64,000 bases of DNA from the NCBI RefSeq assembly GCF_004349265.1, contig NZ_SMFL01000014.1, positions 62,001-126,000 of the forward strand, read 5' to 3'. The stretch comes from Dyadobacter psychrotolerans (lineage in GTDB: Bacteria; Bacteroidota; Bacteroidia; Cytophagales; Spirosomataceae). The notes below the pieces were generated by a model. That model saw only the letters and a list, made by a program, of their open reading frames with translations. It searched no databases and had not been told where the DNA came from. This document shows, piece by piece, positions 19,201-27,710 of this stretch (the stretch's first letter is position 1; every line of letters starts with the position of its first letter). Both the position numbers and the translations under genes were made by a program.

Positions 19201-19964
19201 GTAATATCTTTACTTGTTCCCACGTGCTGGTGGAAAGCAACCAGAGCGTTTCCAACGAGCGGAGGAAATAAATAAGAGGAAGCTGCAAATCTTCCCCCAT
19301 AATTGCCAAGTGATTTAAGCGGAAAATGTGAGAGTATCAATACATTTTTATTATTTACTTCATCGAGAATCCCTTCCAGTTCTTCAATAAAATTGCCCGT
19401 GTCAGCTATGGTACAGACATCGGAGGAAGGAATTGGTTTTTCAAAAGGATGATTCCACCATTGAGAGTTGATGACCACGATTTGTAGCGTCGGAAATGAT
19501 ATCGTCCATGGACCAGGACAGCCCTGCCGGAGAAACACCTCAAATCGCGGGTGAGCTGACTCTGCCAGTAACTTTTCAAGAGACCGTATTTTTTTCAGTC
19601 CCTTTTTGCCGGAATGATCCCAGTCCCTGTCGCCCTGATTGAGGATAATATAAAGACCGAGAAAATCATCAAGCATTTGATTGTCTTTTGCATTCCATGC
19701 AACAATCTGCTGGTCCGAATAAGATTCAGGAAAAACATCCCCGTTAAGAACCCAGACAACCGTGTCTTTGCTGGCTCTGAAATGCTGTTCAATGATCGGA
19801 AATAAATCGTCAGCGTTTTTCAGATCAGCCGTATTACCTGTGAGCACTACTGTGAGATCTGATGCCCGTGCTAATGTGCCGGTTAGAATAACCAACACCA
19901 GTTTCAGTAAATGAAGCGGTGCAGTACGCCTCAAAAAGCATTTTAATGGACTTTCTTTCATCAA
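16284..19964 (-). pseudogene. Metallophosphoesterase / Omp85-like fusion broken by an in-frame TAG
   Basis: One gene read right to left. The first 285 codons (signal peptide, then a calcineurin-like phosphoesterase fold) end at ASGHEQN with TAG at 19107-19109. The same frame then continues open (SIQKAGNNFYINSGALAGGG...) for 940 more codons to 16284, ending in a BamA/TamA-like barrel (RGFYDLGQVW, ISVGSFFR). Bacteroidota proteins with this layout are about 1,200 residues in one chain, so TAG interrupts one gene; the usual codon here is often Leu (TTG to TAG would be one change). The metal motifs are also eroded: GN44 where GD is usual, G-D-R-D at 111-114 where GNHD is usual, and GHEQ where GHxH is usual. 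Sequencing error or readthrough cannot be excluded for the TAG, but the eroded motifs argue for an inactive enzyme domain. Confidence 0.8.
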
Positions 19965-20183
19965 TCTATAGGATTGAATGACTAACAGGCAATGTTACAT
20001 CCTTTGAAACCTTATATAAATAGACGTTTCTTGGTAAATGTTGTATGTAATATTATGATGTCGTGCCGAGGCCGTAACAGGAAGCATCCTCAACCTGTTT
20101 ACAAATTTCTGACTGCTAAATTCTATTATTTGCTCACAGGGATCTGATATCTCTGAGTTCAGGCAGTAAACAATTACATATCA

Positions 20184-20218
20184 CCAAAATTTTGATCAAT
20201 TAGTTAAATATAACCAAT
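20184..20218 (+). promoter_or_regulatory. Conserved 35-base upstream element, copy 1
   Basis: The 35 bases starting CCAAAATTTTGATCAATTAG are closely matched by 28776-28810 in front of the AraC paralog. Copy 1 contains the perfect palindrome CAAAATTTTG and an imperfect inverted repeat GTTA-aata-TAAC. In copy 2 the second repeat becomes GTGA-aata-TCAA, where the third arm position changes together with its partner. The end of the element is exactly 53 bases before the GG of the -24 box in both copies. This suits an activator binding site for a sigma-54 promoter or an AraC operator (inference). Confidence 0.6.
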
Positions 20219-20268
20219 TTTAGCAAGGCGACATTTTTACAATCTGCTCATTCACAGATGTATATGAA

Positions 20269-20286
20269 TTGGCACGGCGATTGCAA
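20269..20286 (+). promoter_or_regulatory. Sigma-54 (-24/-12) promoter for AraC regulator
   Basis: TTGGCACGGCGATTGCAA matches the RpoN consensus TGGCACG-N4-TTGCW without a mismatch; GG (20271-20272) and GC (20283-20284) are 12 bases apart as strictly required. The start of transcription would be near 20296, about 65 bases before the ATG at 20362. The equivalent region at 28862-28878 is conserved at the same distance from the 35-base element, which supports function. Confidence 0.8.
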
Positions 20287-20361
20287 TAATACAGTCAAAT
20301 CATTGTATGCGAATTCACTTCCGTTTGACCATCGAAAATCCTTACCATAAACGCTCATAAC

Positions 20362-21264
20362 ATGCTTAGCTCAACACAGTATCTGTACAAGTCGAATCTG
20401 AGTCTGATAAATGAATCGGCACCTGCCGGATTTGTCAAACCGAAAATTCAGTTTGAAGCTCACCGTCTGGAAGACGGCTGTCTTCATCGGCAGCCACCAA
20501 CAAAAAACAATGACAGATTATCAGGCTATGAAGTGATCTGGATCAAATCAGGTTCAGGTAGTTTTTTGGTCGATATGGAAAAGTACGATATCAGGGATAA
20601 TATGCTTTACCTGCTTTCTCCAGGGCAACGCCACTTGTTTAAACCAAATGAAGGAATGCAGGGATACCGAATCTGTTTTTCAGATGAGTTTCTATATATG
20701 AGCGGAGGTCAGACGACCCAGTTTCTCTCTGAGAACCAGCGTGTAAAATCGTTAAATCTCCCCGTGCTTGAAATAAGCCGGGAGATTCAGAACGATATCG
20801 AGGAGATTGTCAAGGCAATGATCCGGGAATATGCCACCAATTTTCAGTTCAGATCAGACATTCTGAAAGGCCTGTTACGGATTTTAATGGTCTATTTCTC
20901 CCGCAAATTTGAATTCCATGAAACCAGCGGTTCAAAGTGTGCAGATTCAGAACTGTTTGAAAACTTCAAGTCACTGATCAGAAAGAACATATTGATTAAA
21001 AAAACAGTAAGTGAATATGCTCGGGATCTTGCCGTGACACCCTGCTACCTAAGTGAAGTTGTAAAAAAGGCTTCGGGCTTCACGGCCAGTTATCACATAC
21101 AGCAAGGTATTATTCATGAAGCAAAACGAAGGGCAATATGCCTGGGCGAAAGCATGAAAGAAATCGCATACTACCTTGGGTTCAATGATATCGCACATTT
21201 CAGTAAATTTTTCAAAAATCAAGCGGGCATTAATTTCTCAGAATTTAAAAAAACCATTGCCTGA
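20362..21264 (+). CDS. AraC-family transcriptional regulator
   Basis: 300 residues. The N-terminal half has a cupin-like sensing domain (YEVIWIKSGSGSFLVDMEKYDI, LYLLSPGQRHLF). The C-terminal hundred residues form the double helix-turn-helix of the AraC/XylS family (SEYARDLAVTPCYLSEVVKK; MKEIAYYLGFNDIAHFSKFF). It is a paralog of the regulator at 28922-29860 with matching domain borders and matching upstream DNA. The -24/-12 promoter implies that its expression depends on a sigma-54 activator. It may control the hydrolase genes downstream; its own target is unproven. Confidence 0.9.
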   Translation: MLSSTQYLYKSNLSLINESAPAGFVKPKIQFEAHRLEDGCLHRQPPTKNNDRLSGYEVIWIKSGSGSFLVDMEKYDIRDNMLYLLSPGQRHLFKPNEGMQGYRICFSDEFLYMSGGQTTQFLSENQRVKSLNLPVLEISREIQNDIEEIVKAMIREYATNFQFRSDILKGLLRILMVYFSRKFEFHETSGSKCADSELFENFKSLIRKNILIKKTVSEYARDLAVTPCYLSEVVKKASGFTASYHIQQGIIHEAKRRAICLGESMKEIAYYLGFNDIAHFSKFFKNQAGINFSEFKKTIA

Positions 21265-21623
21265 CCCAGTGCATTTCACCTAAGACAAAACCTGACCGTT
21301 GGTGTTTTCTTTAATGTGTTTAAATCCGGAGCAATCCATACAAGTGATTTCTTTATTTGTCAATTGTCTGGCGGGCGCTGCCAAGCTAATTTTGTTCTAT
21401 CAGCCTAGGCATATTGACCGAGTAAAAACTACTAACGTTTAGCTATCAGCGTTACAGTCAACTGTAAGTTTTGATTTTGTCTTTCGGCTTCGTTATAACC
21501 GACTGTTTCTTACCAAAATTACCAGTTGGCAATCGAGCAGCGACCCAAAGCGGACATTCCATGTTATTGTTATGGCCTTACGTTTAGCAGCAAATATTTG
21601 TACAATGTTTAAACCCTGACAGT
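21265..21623. other. Intergenic region, 359 bases
   Basis: No coding region is seen. A weak hairpin with an AAAACC...GGTGTTTT stem and a three-base bulge (21287-21308) lies just behind the AraC gene and may end its transcript. A TTGGCA...GC pair 12 bases apart at 21527-21541 has a poor -12 box and is not called as a promoter. Confidence 0.5.
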
Positions 21624-22496
21624 ATGCCAATTTTTTCAAGACATCCTCCTGATGGTTTAAATGCTAACCCATTGGACACAAATTTTAATTATGACCTCCA
21701 AAACTCACTTGAAACCTCCACGACAAAAAAAAACGTTGTTTATGACGGGTATCAGGTGGATTTTACAATTGTAAGGCCAAGCAACAACAGTGAAAATTTG
21801 CCGGTCTTTGTGTTTATTTATTCAGAAAGTGGTCTGGCAGTCAATCCCGAAGGCCATCAGCGCATGTTGTGTAATCTGGTTGAAATTTCGGGAGTATCGG
21901 CCGTATTTGTACATGATGATCCCGAAGCCAGACAAAATCCTGAATTATATGTTTTTAAAGTTTTCGCTGCCGTGAACTGGATTGCAGAAAATGGTGAACA
22001 GATCCAGGTAGACAGCAATAAAATAGCGCTTGTAGGATCTGGCTGTGGCAGCAACATCGCAACTATTGTTTCCCTGATGGCAGCATGCGATCAATATCCG
22101 AAAATTTCTCTGCAGATACTGATGAATCCTGTTTTTAACGTTGGAAAACCGCCAACCTGGGCCAAAGCCGGTTCCGGATTACCGGATAGAAATAACAGCG
22201 GGCCCGGATCGGGAGAATGGTATGACGTGTCAGAAATCATGAGGTTACCGATCCAGGCCGACAAAAAGCAATTATCCGGCCTTCCAAAAACGATCATACA
22301 TCGCGTGGAAGACCACATTTTCCAAAACGAAATTGATTATTTCAGTTGCAAACTTAAAGACGCAGGTGTCCAGATCGGTCTGCACCAGTTTGAGGAACGT
22401 ATGCAGGATATAGGTTTGAACGACCCGACAATCGACCATTACAGCCAACCGGCCTTTCTTCAAGTAGCACAGGCCTTAAGGGCTCATTTTGCATAA
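21624..22496 (+). CDS. HSL-like alpha/beta hydrolase lacking catalytic residues
   Basis: 290 residues with the fold signature of the hormone-sensitive lipase / Aes branch of alpha/beta hydrolases: VDSNKIALVG before the nucleophile elbow, and LPKTIIHRVEDHIFQNEIDYFSCKLKDAGV around the expected acid. The key residues are missing. The oxyanion HGGG is replaced by YSES, the elbow reads G138-S-G-C-G142 so that Gly140 stands where GDSAG has serine, and the region where the His is expected reads RMQDIG. The reading frame is intact, so this looks like a folded non-enzyme, perhaps a ligand-binding or partner protein, rather than decay. It lies 23 bases before an intact hydrolase. No signal peptide. Confidence 0.7.
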   Translation: MPIFSRHPPDGLNANPLDTNFNYDLQNSLETSTTKKNVVYDGYQVDFTIVRPSNNSENLPVFVFIYSESGLAVNPEGHQRMLCNLVEISGVSAVFVHDDPEARQNPELYVFKVFAAVNWIAENGEQIQVDSNKIALVGSGCGSNIATIVSLMAACDQYPKISLQILMNPVFNVGKPPTWAKAGSGLPDRNNSGPGSGEWYDVSEIMRLPIQADKKQLSGLPKTIIHRVEDHIFQNEIDYFSCKLKDAGVQIGLHQFEERMQDIGLNDPTIDHYSQPAFLQVAQALRAHFA

Positions 22497-22519
22497 AATT
22501 TAAAATAAATTAAACAACA

Positions 22520-23347
22520 ATGATTATGAAACTTTCCCTAATTCAGGCAGCAACCTATGTGCTCACCTTATTTTTGCTCTCCTCGTGCAGTGACGATGAC
22601 GTGGTAGAAATTCCTGTTTCGCCCAAAACCTTTGTACTGGTGCACGGCTCATTTCAGGGGCCGTTTGCATGGCAATATGTAAAAGACCAGTTGATAAAAA
22701 AAGGACAAAAAGTAGTGGTTGTGGAGTTACCGGCCCACGGCGAGGACAAGACAGCCCCAGCAACGGTATCCATTGACGTTTACCGTGATAAGGTAATCAG
22801 TGTCATCAATCCTTTGGAAGGCAAGGTCATTCTGGTTGGCCATAGTTTGGCGGGACTTGTGATCTCGGCAACGGCAGAAAAAGTACCGGACAAAATAGAA
22901 AAACTAGTCTACATTGCCGGCTTTGTACCTGCTAACGGACAATCATTGCTGGACCTTTCATCCACTGACAGCACCTCGCTGCTCGGCCACGCACTGATTC
23001 CATCAGCTGACCAGCTCACCCTGGACATTGCCGCAGCAAATGTTGCCCCTATCTTCGCCCAGGATGGTTCTGCCGATATAAAAAAGCTTCTAATGGATAA
23101 TAAAAGAGTGGAGCCTGCGATTCCCTTCATTAATAAAGTGGCTGTTAGCGCAGCGAATTTTGGCAAAGTCGCCAAGTATTACATTCATACCGCCAAGGAC
23201 ATGGCCGTGGGACCGGCTCTGCAAAAAAGAATGGTTGCCGCCGCGCCAGGATTCAAAAAAACCTACACCCTGGACACAAGCCACAGCCCATTCTTAACCC
23301 AGCCACAAGCGGTCACAGATATTTTAATGGAGGTCAGTAAGTTATAG
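22520..23347 (+). CDS. Alpha/beta hydrolase lipoprotein (esterase-like)
   Basis: 275 residues. Lipobox LSSC gives a lipidated Cys23, so the enzyme is anchored outside the cytoplasm. The fold is that of the methylesterase/hydroxynitrile-lyase-like branch (FVLVHGSFQGPFAWQYV), with the nucleophile Ser109 in GHSLAG, and a His in the C-terminal SHSPFLTQP, typical for this branch. It probably cleaves a small ester. It follows the catalytically empty hydrolase by 23 bases; the two are probably cotranscribed. Confidence 0.85.
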   Translation: MIMKLSLIQAATYVLTLFLLSSCSDDDVVEIPVSPKTFVLVHGSFQGPFAWQYVKDQLIKKGQKVVVVELPAHGEDKTAPATVSIDVYRDKVISVINPLEGKVILVGHSLAGLVISATAEKVPDKIEKLVYIAGFVPANGQSLLDLSSTDSTSLLGHALIPSADQLTLDIAAANVAPIFAQDGSADIKKLLMDNKRVEPAIPFINKVAVSAANFGKVAKYYIHTAKDMAVGPALQKRMVAAAPGFKKTYTLDTSHSPFLTQPQAVTDILMEVSKL

Positions 23348-23436
23348 TTTCATAAGCCGGGAATTGGATGCACGAGCCGTGTTACCGAGCGCGCTGGCTG
23401 TGGCGAAAAAGCGGTGCGCGCGCGGGCATTGCGTGT

Positions 23437-23613
23437 GGAAGCTTTTTTCGCCTTGATTTTTTTGCGTACGCCGCGCGGTTACTTTTTGTATCAAGACAAA
23501 AAGTAAGAGAACTGGAAGCATTTATTTGCCTTAATCTTTTTGCGAATGCCGCACGGTTACTTTTTGTGCGGACCGCCGTCCCGGTCAAGACAAAAAGTAA
23601 GAGAACTGGAAGC
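23437..23613. repeat. Two tandem units of a hairpin-bearing repeat
   Basis: Unit A (23437-23519) and unit B (23514-23613) share borders (GGAAGC), a T-rich segment ending in TTTTTGCG, a C/G-rich core (GCCGCRCGG) and the same hairpin arms. TTACTTTTTGT and ACAAAAAGTAA lie at 23479-23489/23496-23506 with a 6-base loop, and at 23557-23567/23590-23600 with a 22-base loop. Unit B carries an extra GC-rich insert in the loop. Open frames over this stretch on both strands are produced by the repeat and are not genes. It resembles dispersed hairpin repeats of Bacteroidota (recollection, not tested). The surrounding 23348-23702 holds no gene. Confidence 0.75.
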
Positions 23614-23702
23614 TTGTTAGAGTGATCCAAATACACTGATTTGCAAAGTGTCACCAAAGAAAATTACAAGCAATAAATTTTAAAATAAACATCTACAACT
23701 TT

Positions 23703-24116
23703 ATGAAACGTAATGCAACAGCTGTCTGGAACGGCTCAGGAAAAGACGGCAACGGCCATCTTACCACCCAGAGTACAGTACTTAACCAAACCCAATATTC
23801 CTTCAACAGCAGATTTGCCGATGGCGTAGGAACGAACCCGGAAGAACTCGTAGCAGCTGCGCACGCAGGGTGTTATACGATGAGCCTGAGCTTCGGATTA
23901 AACAAAGCCGGCTTTACAGCTGAGTCACTTGAAACGACTGCTTTAATCAATTTCGAAAACGGCACCATTACCGGATCACACCTGGTCGTGAAAGCGAAGG
24001 TTGCAGGTATTGATCAGAGTGCTTTGGAAGTGATTGCCAAGGAATCTGAACAAACTTGTCCTGTAAGCCGGGCGCTGAGTGTGGAGATAAGTTCGGAGAT
24101 TTTGTTAGTAGAGTGA
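23703..24116 (+). CDS. OsmC-family peroxiredoxin
   Basis: 137 residues, the usual size. The two redox cysteines of the OsmC/Ohr fold are present: Cys57 in AAAHAGCYTM and Cys119 in EQTCPVSRAL; the conserved NPEELVAAAHA precedes the first. The family reduces organic hydroperoxides in the cytoplasm. The gene stands alone, with the hairpin repeat in front and a strong terminator behind. Confidence 0.92.
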   Translation: MKRNATAVWNGSGKDGNGHLTTQSTVLNQTQYSFNSRFADGVGTNPEELVAAAHAGCYTMSLSFGLNKAGFTAESLETTALINFENGTITGSHLVVKAKVAGIDQSALEVIAKESEQTCPVSRALSVEISSEILLVE

Positions 24117-24155
24117 AAAGCCGGGTTGAAGTAGAAATATTTCGTAATGTAAAAG

Positions 24156-24191
24156 AAAAGCTCTTGTAAGTTACCGCTTGCAGGAGCTTTT
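24156..24191 (+). terminator. Rho-independent terminator after OsmC gene
   Basis: A 15-bp stem (AAAAGCTCTTGTAAG at 24156-24170 against CTTGCAGGAGCTTTT at 24177-24191, two G-T pairs) with the loop TTACCG is followed by further T residues. It lies 40 bases behind the stop codon. A 13-base direct repeat TAGAAATATTTCG flanks it at 24132-24144 and 24226-24238. Confidence 0.8.
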
Positions 24192-24614
24192 TCTCGTGGT
24201 GACTTACCGCTTAATAACTATTTTATAGAAATATTTCGCAAGGCAGTAAAAATTTTGTTACTTGGAGAAATAATATAAACCTTCCTTTAATTATGAAAAT
24301 GTTACTACAAACTACAATACAAGTTCTACCTACAATTCGGCGTAAAATGCCCAATGTCAAAGTGATAGTCTGAGTGGTATAGGTAATTAAAAATCCCTCA
24401 CGGCGGAAAATTACGGTATCAACAGTCAGTTTCCATATGTAAAAAAAACAAATGGGACCGAGCATTTTACTGTCAATAAACTATTAATAATCTCTGTAAA
24501 GACATAATAAATTTAGAAAGTACGGCATACTTTAGCATATAATCGAACTATGTGCTATATGTCTGACCAACAAAATAGATTATAATTTAGTATTTTATAT
24601 TCCAAATAACAGAT
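24192..24614. other. AT-rich non-coding stretch at island border
   Basis: 423 bases without a convincing gene; base composition shifts visibly to AT-rich here. An 80-codon open frame on the minus strand has no start context or recognisable content and is left out. The right copy of the TAGAAATATTTCG repeat lies at its left edge. Confidence 0.5.
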
Positions 24615-24833
24615 ATGCTTAGACTTCCGAAAATTATAATTGCAAGCTTGTTAATGTTATATGCTTTGATTTTAACCTATTTCAGGTTTCATATTCTTGT
24701 CGAATTCTTCAAAACCCCGTCAAATGTAGAGGGTGAGGAACTAATTAAATTGATAACTCCAATTCTTGCAATTATCATTTCAATTACATTATTTATCAAT
24801 TCTTTCAAAACCAAGAAAAATGAAAAAATATAA
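24615..24833 (+). CDS. Small membrane protein, two predicted helices
   Basis: 72 residues with hydrophobic helices at about 8-30 and 45-63, separated by a charged loop and ending in a Lys-rich tail (FKTKKNEK). Its end overlaps the next gene's start by 14 bases, which suggests translational coupling. Codon use is very AT-rich, like the rest of this island. Function unknown. Confidence 0.5.
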   Translation: MLRLPKIIIASLLMLYALILTYFRFHILVEFFKTPSNVEGEELIKLITPILAIIISITLFINSFKTKKNEKI

Positions 24834-25419
24834 ATTCATCTCAATTTTATTGATATTTTTTTCTTCAACCCTTCACGCGCAAGTAGCCGACTCTACGATA
24901 AACAAAGTAACAAGTGAAGGTTTAGCAAATTATGTACAATCTTTTTTTTCAATAAAATCCATACTTGAATCGGTAGAAAATTCATTTATTAATACAGTTA
25001 AAAAAGAGAAGAGAGATATGATAATAACCCAGACAGAATTTTTAAGAAGAGATATGGTTTCGCTAATGAATAAAAAGTTAGAATTATTTAATTGCGCATA
25101 TCAAGGAAATTGTGTTAACATTTATGAAATTGTTTCTTTAATGAATGGAAGTTTTTATCAATTAAATAAAAGATTGAAAGAAATCAACGTATTGTGCGCT
25201 AATAAATATCAGGCAACAACCAATGATGTGATAAAAAACTTTAAAACTGATTTAGACTATAAGGAAAGAAATTTAGATAAAATAATGAATGACCTAACAG
25301 GTAAAAAGAAATATAACAAAGAACAACTAAAAACTGAAAGTGAAAAAGTTATAACTGCGACGCAACAATGCATAAATGATATTGACAAAATAATTGATAG
25401 AATGAAAGCTATTAAATAA
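24820..25419 (+). CDS. Exported helical protein of unknown function
   Basis: 199 residues if started at the ATG at 24820, which begins a clear signal peptide (FISILLIFFSSTLHAQ); an earlier in-frame start at 24766 would place extra residues in front of it and is less likely. The mature protein is helical and charged, with predicted coiled-coil segments and four cysteines (FNCAYQGNC, VLCANK, QQCIND). It overlaps the preceding small membrane protein, so the two may work as a pair. I do not recognise a family. Confidence 0.6.
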   Translation: MKKYKFISILLIFFSSTLHAQVADSTINKVTSEGLANYVQSFFSIKSILESVENSFINTVKKEKRDMIITQTEFLRRDMVSLMNKKLELFNCAYQGNCVNIYEIVSLMNGSFYQLNKRLKEINVLCANKYQATTNDVIKNFKTDLDYKERNLDKIMNDLTGKKKYNKEQLKTESEKVITATQQCINDIDKIIDRMKAIK

Positions 25420-25673
25420 ACTTCCAACGTCATTATTTTCCGATAGCAAACAAATGATTATTTGCAAAAGCAGGGATAGAAAATAGACCATCAGCTATGT
25501 GAAATCCACAGCATCGATTCGGAATAGACCACAAATATTTGGCTTTATTATTTAACTATAACAACATTTTCAATCGTTTGTCTATACAGGTTCAGACTAT
25601 CATAGATTCTCTGCCTTTGCAAGCTCGTATTTAAAGCCACATTTTTATTGCGTAACACAAAAAACAAAAAAAC

Positions 25674-27265
25674 ATGAGAGCACCGGAATTATCAACAGGA
25701 GCAGAAAAAATAGATCGGATAATAAGTCGTATTAATTCAGGGGACATAAGAATTCCAGCTTTTCAAAGGGCTTACGTTTGGAAGCAAAATCAGATTCTTG
25801 ATTTATTGGACAGCGTCATAAAAAATTATCCAATCGGAAGCGTCTTATTGTGGAGCACAACAGAGCGCTTGAATCATACAAGAAATATTGCCGGCTATAA
25901 AATTCCTGATAACGCAGATGAATATCCAGTCAACTATGTACTTGACGGGCAACAAAGGATTTCATCAATCTACGCAACTTTTAGTGATAAGACCCAGCAA
26001 GACCCAGCAACTGCCAGCTATAATCCAAATTTAAATATTTTCGAAATTTATTACAATTTTTCAAGTAAAAAATTTATTCCAAAATTGAAGTAGTAGTAGG
26101 AAATAATAACACTATTTATCTACGAGACTTTTTAAACGCAGCTAAACTTATTACATCACTTCAATCTCTGAGTGCAAGTTTTCATAGTGACGCGCAAGAG
26201 CTTTATTCAAAATTTATTAACTATGAATTACCAGTTGTAACAATCAAAAATCGAGAAAAAAGTGAGGTGGGAATAATTTTCGAAAGAATTAATAACACCG
26301 GAACTAAACTTACTACGTTGGATTTAATGACTGCTTGGACTTGGACCGATGATTTCCATTTATTAGAAGCTATGAACGAGTTGCAAGAGGAGTTAGAAGA
26401 AAAGAGTTTTGGCGATTTAACTCAAAGTATTTTTTTGCAGTCAATTTCTGGTCTCATTCAAAATAATACTACAACAATCTCAGTTACCGAGTTAAGTGGA
26501 GAACAAGTAAGAGATAATTGGCAAAATTTCTGCGAATCCTTGCGTAAAATAATTGATTTTTTATCTTCAGAGATAAACTGCTCGCACATCGATTTTCTTC
26601 CATTTCAACAACAAGTTGTTGCTCTAACAAAGTTTTTCGGATTTTCTGAAAGACCTACTGCCGATCAACTTAAGGAGCTAAAAGCTTGGTTCTGGAAAAC
26701 ATCATTTTCTAATAGGTACTCTACTGGTCAGACAACGGACAAAATGAATTCTGACATTGAAAGAATTATCGAAATAAGAACAAATAATTTCACGGAAATT
26801 AGAAAACTTAAATATACCACGACAAAAAATGAACTGATAGATACTAAATTTTCAAAAGCAAATCCGCTAACAAGGTCGTTTCTATTATTAATGGTCCAAC
26901 ACAAGCCGACAGACCTAGTTAAGAATATGAAAATTGATATTACAAAGTCACTTTCAGAATACAATCGTAAACAATACCATCACATATTTCCAAACGAATT
27001 TCTTAAAAAACAGGGATTCCCAACTGAAAAAATTTTTAGTATTGCAAATTTTTGTTTTCTACCAGCCGATAGTAATAAGCAAATTTCAAGTAAAAATCCT
27101 TCAGAATATTTTTTTACTCTTGTTCCTGACAACAATTTTAATGACATTCTCAGCAGTAATCTTATTCCTTTAACTAAAGAGATTTATGAGAAAAATAATT
27201 ATAACGACTTTCTTGAGAAAAGAGCGGAGTTAATAATTGCCGAAATAGACCGGTTAACTAATTAA
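25674..27265 (+). pseudogene. DUF262/DUF1524 (GmrSD-like) protein, frameshifted
   Basis: The first part (25674-26093) carries the DUF262 signature: IPAFQRAYVWKQNQILDLLDS, then NYVLDGQQRISS near residue 90. It ends at KKFIPKLK. The frame one base over continues exactly where the family goes on (KIEVVVGNNNTIYLRDFLNAAKLI), through FERINNTGTKLTTLDLM, to a DUF1524-type HNH block (KQYHHIFPNEF) and a stop at 27265. Loss of one A in the A-run at 26081-26084 explains the break. Intact relatives of about 530 residues belong to GmrSD-like modification-dependent restriction. It sits in an AT-rich island. Recent inactivation or a homopolymer sequencing error are both possible. Confidence 0.82.
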
Positions 27266-27710
27266 AATTTCGCCTAACAAAAGCAATTAACTCCAACTAA
27301 ATACCAAAACGTAGTTAGTTGGAACAATCTGCTCCGTAGTCTGTGCCTTCACAGCCTTAAAACTGATTATTTGAAAGTAAATAACACACGGGACAATTAC
27401 GAGTCGGTCTGGGACTGTTTAGACACAGTCCGTAGGTAAAATGATCTTAAATAAATAATTGATCAACAAAATTACAAAACGTTTACTGAGTATTGAGGAC
27501 ACTGCCCTTATTTGCACTTATCAAAGACACTTCCTTATTATATACTTAATTGCAGTCACGAGCCACGGATAAGTAGTTTGACTTGATTAACGTAGTTGCC
27601 TGATTTTCTTTTGTATAGGATATGTCCGAATCTATCCGATCCTGGGGTCTTTTGTACAGTTCCAGCACGATCATTCCCATGGAAAGCCTTAACCTTTCGT
27701 GAACGCCAAT
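27266..27710. other. Intergenic region with two hairpins, 445 bases
   Basis: Behind the DUF262 gene lies a 9-bp inverted repeat (TCCAACTAA 27292-27300, TTAGTTGGA 27315-27323), a possible terminator, and a second perfect 7-bp hairpin GGACTGT/ACAGTCC at 27412-27431. The rest shows no gene, though on the minus strand the frame of the neighbouring 277-residue protein stays open for 57 codons past its TGA. Confidence 0.45.

Larger units (their letters stand above)
19965..20361. other. Divergent intergenic region, 397 bases
   Basis: This region separates the minus-strand phosphoesterase gene from the plus-strand AraC gene. It is AT-rich and holds the 35-base conserved element and the -24/-12 promoter listed separately. 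No convincing TAnnTTTG promoter was found for the minus-strand gene. Confidence 0.6.

Noticed and set aside
21527..21541. TTGGCAATCGAGCAGC in front of the empty HSL-like hydrolase
   Set aside because: Spacing fits a -24/-12 site, but the -12 box reads CAGC and the 35-base upstream element is absent; chance match is likely.
23368..23657. Open frames of 85 and 91 codons on opposite strands
   Set aside because: Both run through the tandem hairpin repeat; their repeated peptide segments come from the repeat units.
24223..24465. 80-codon minus-strand frame in AT-rich DNA
   Set aside because: No start context, no recognisable content, and such frames are expected by chance here.
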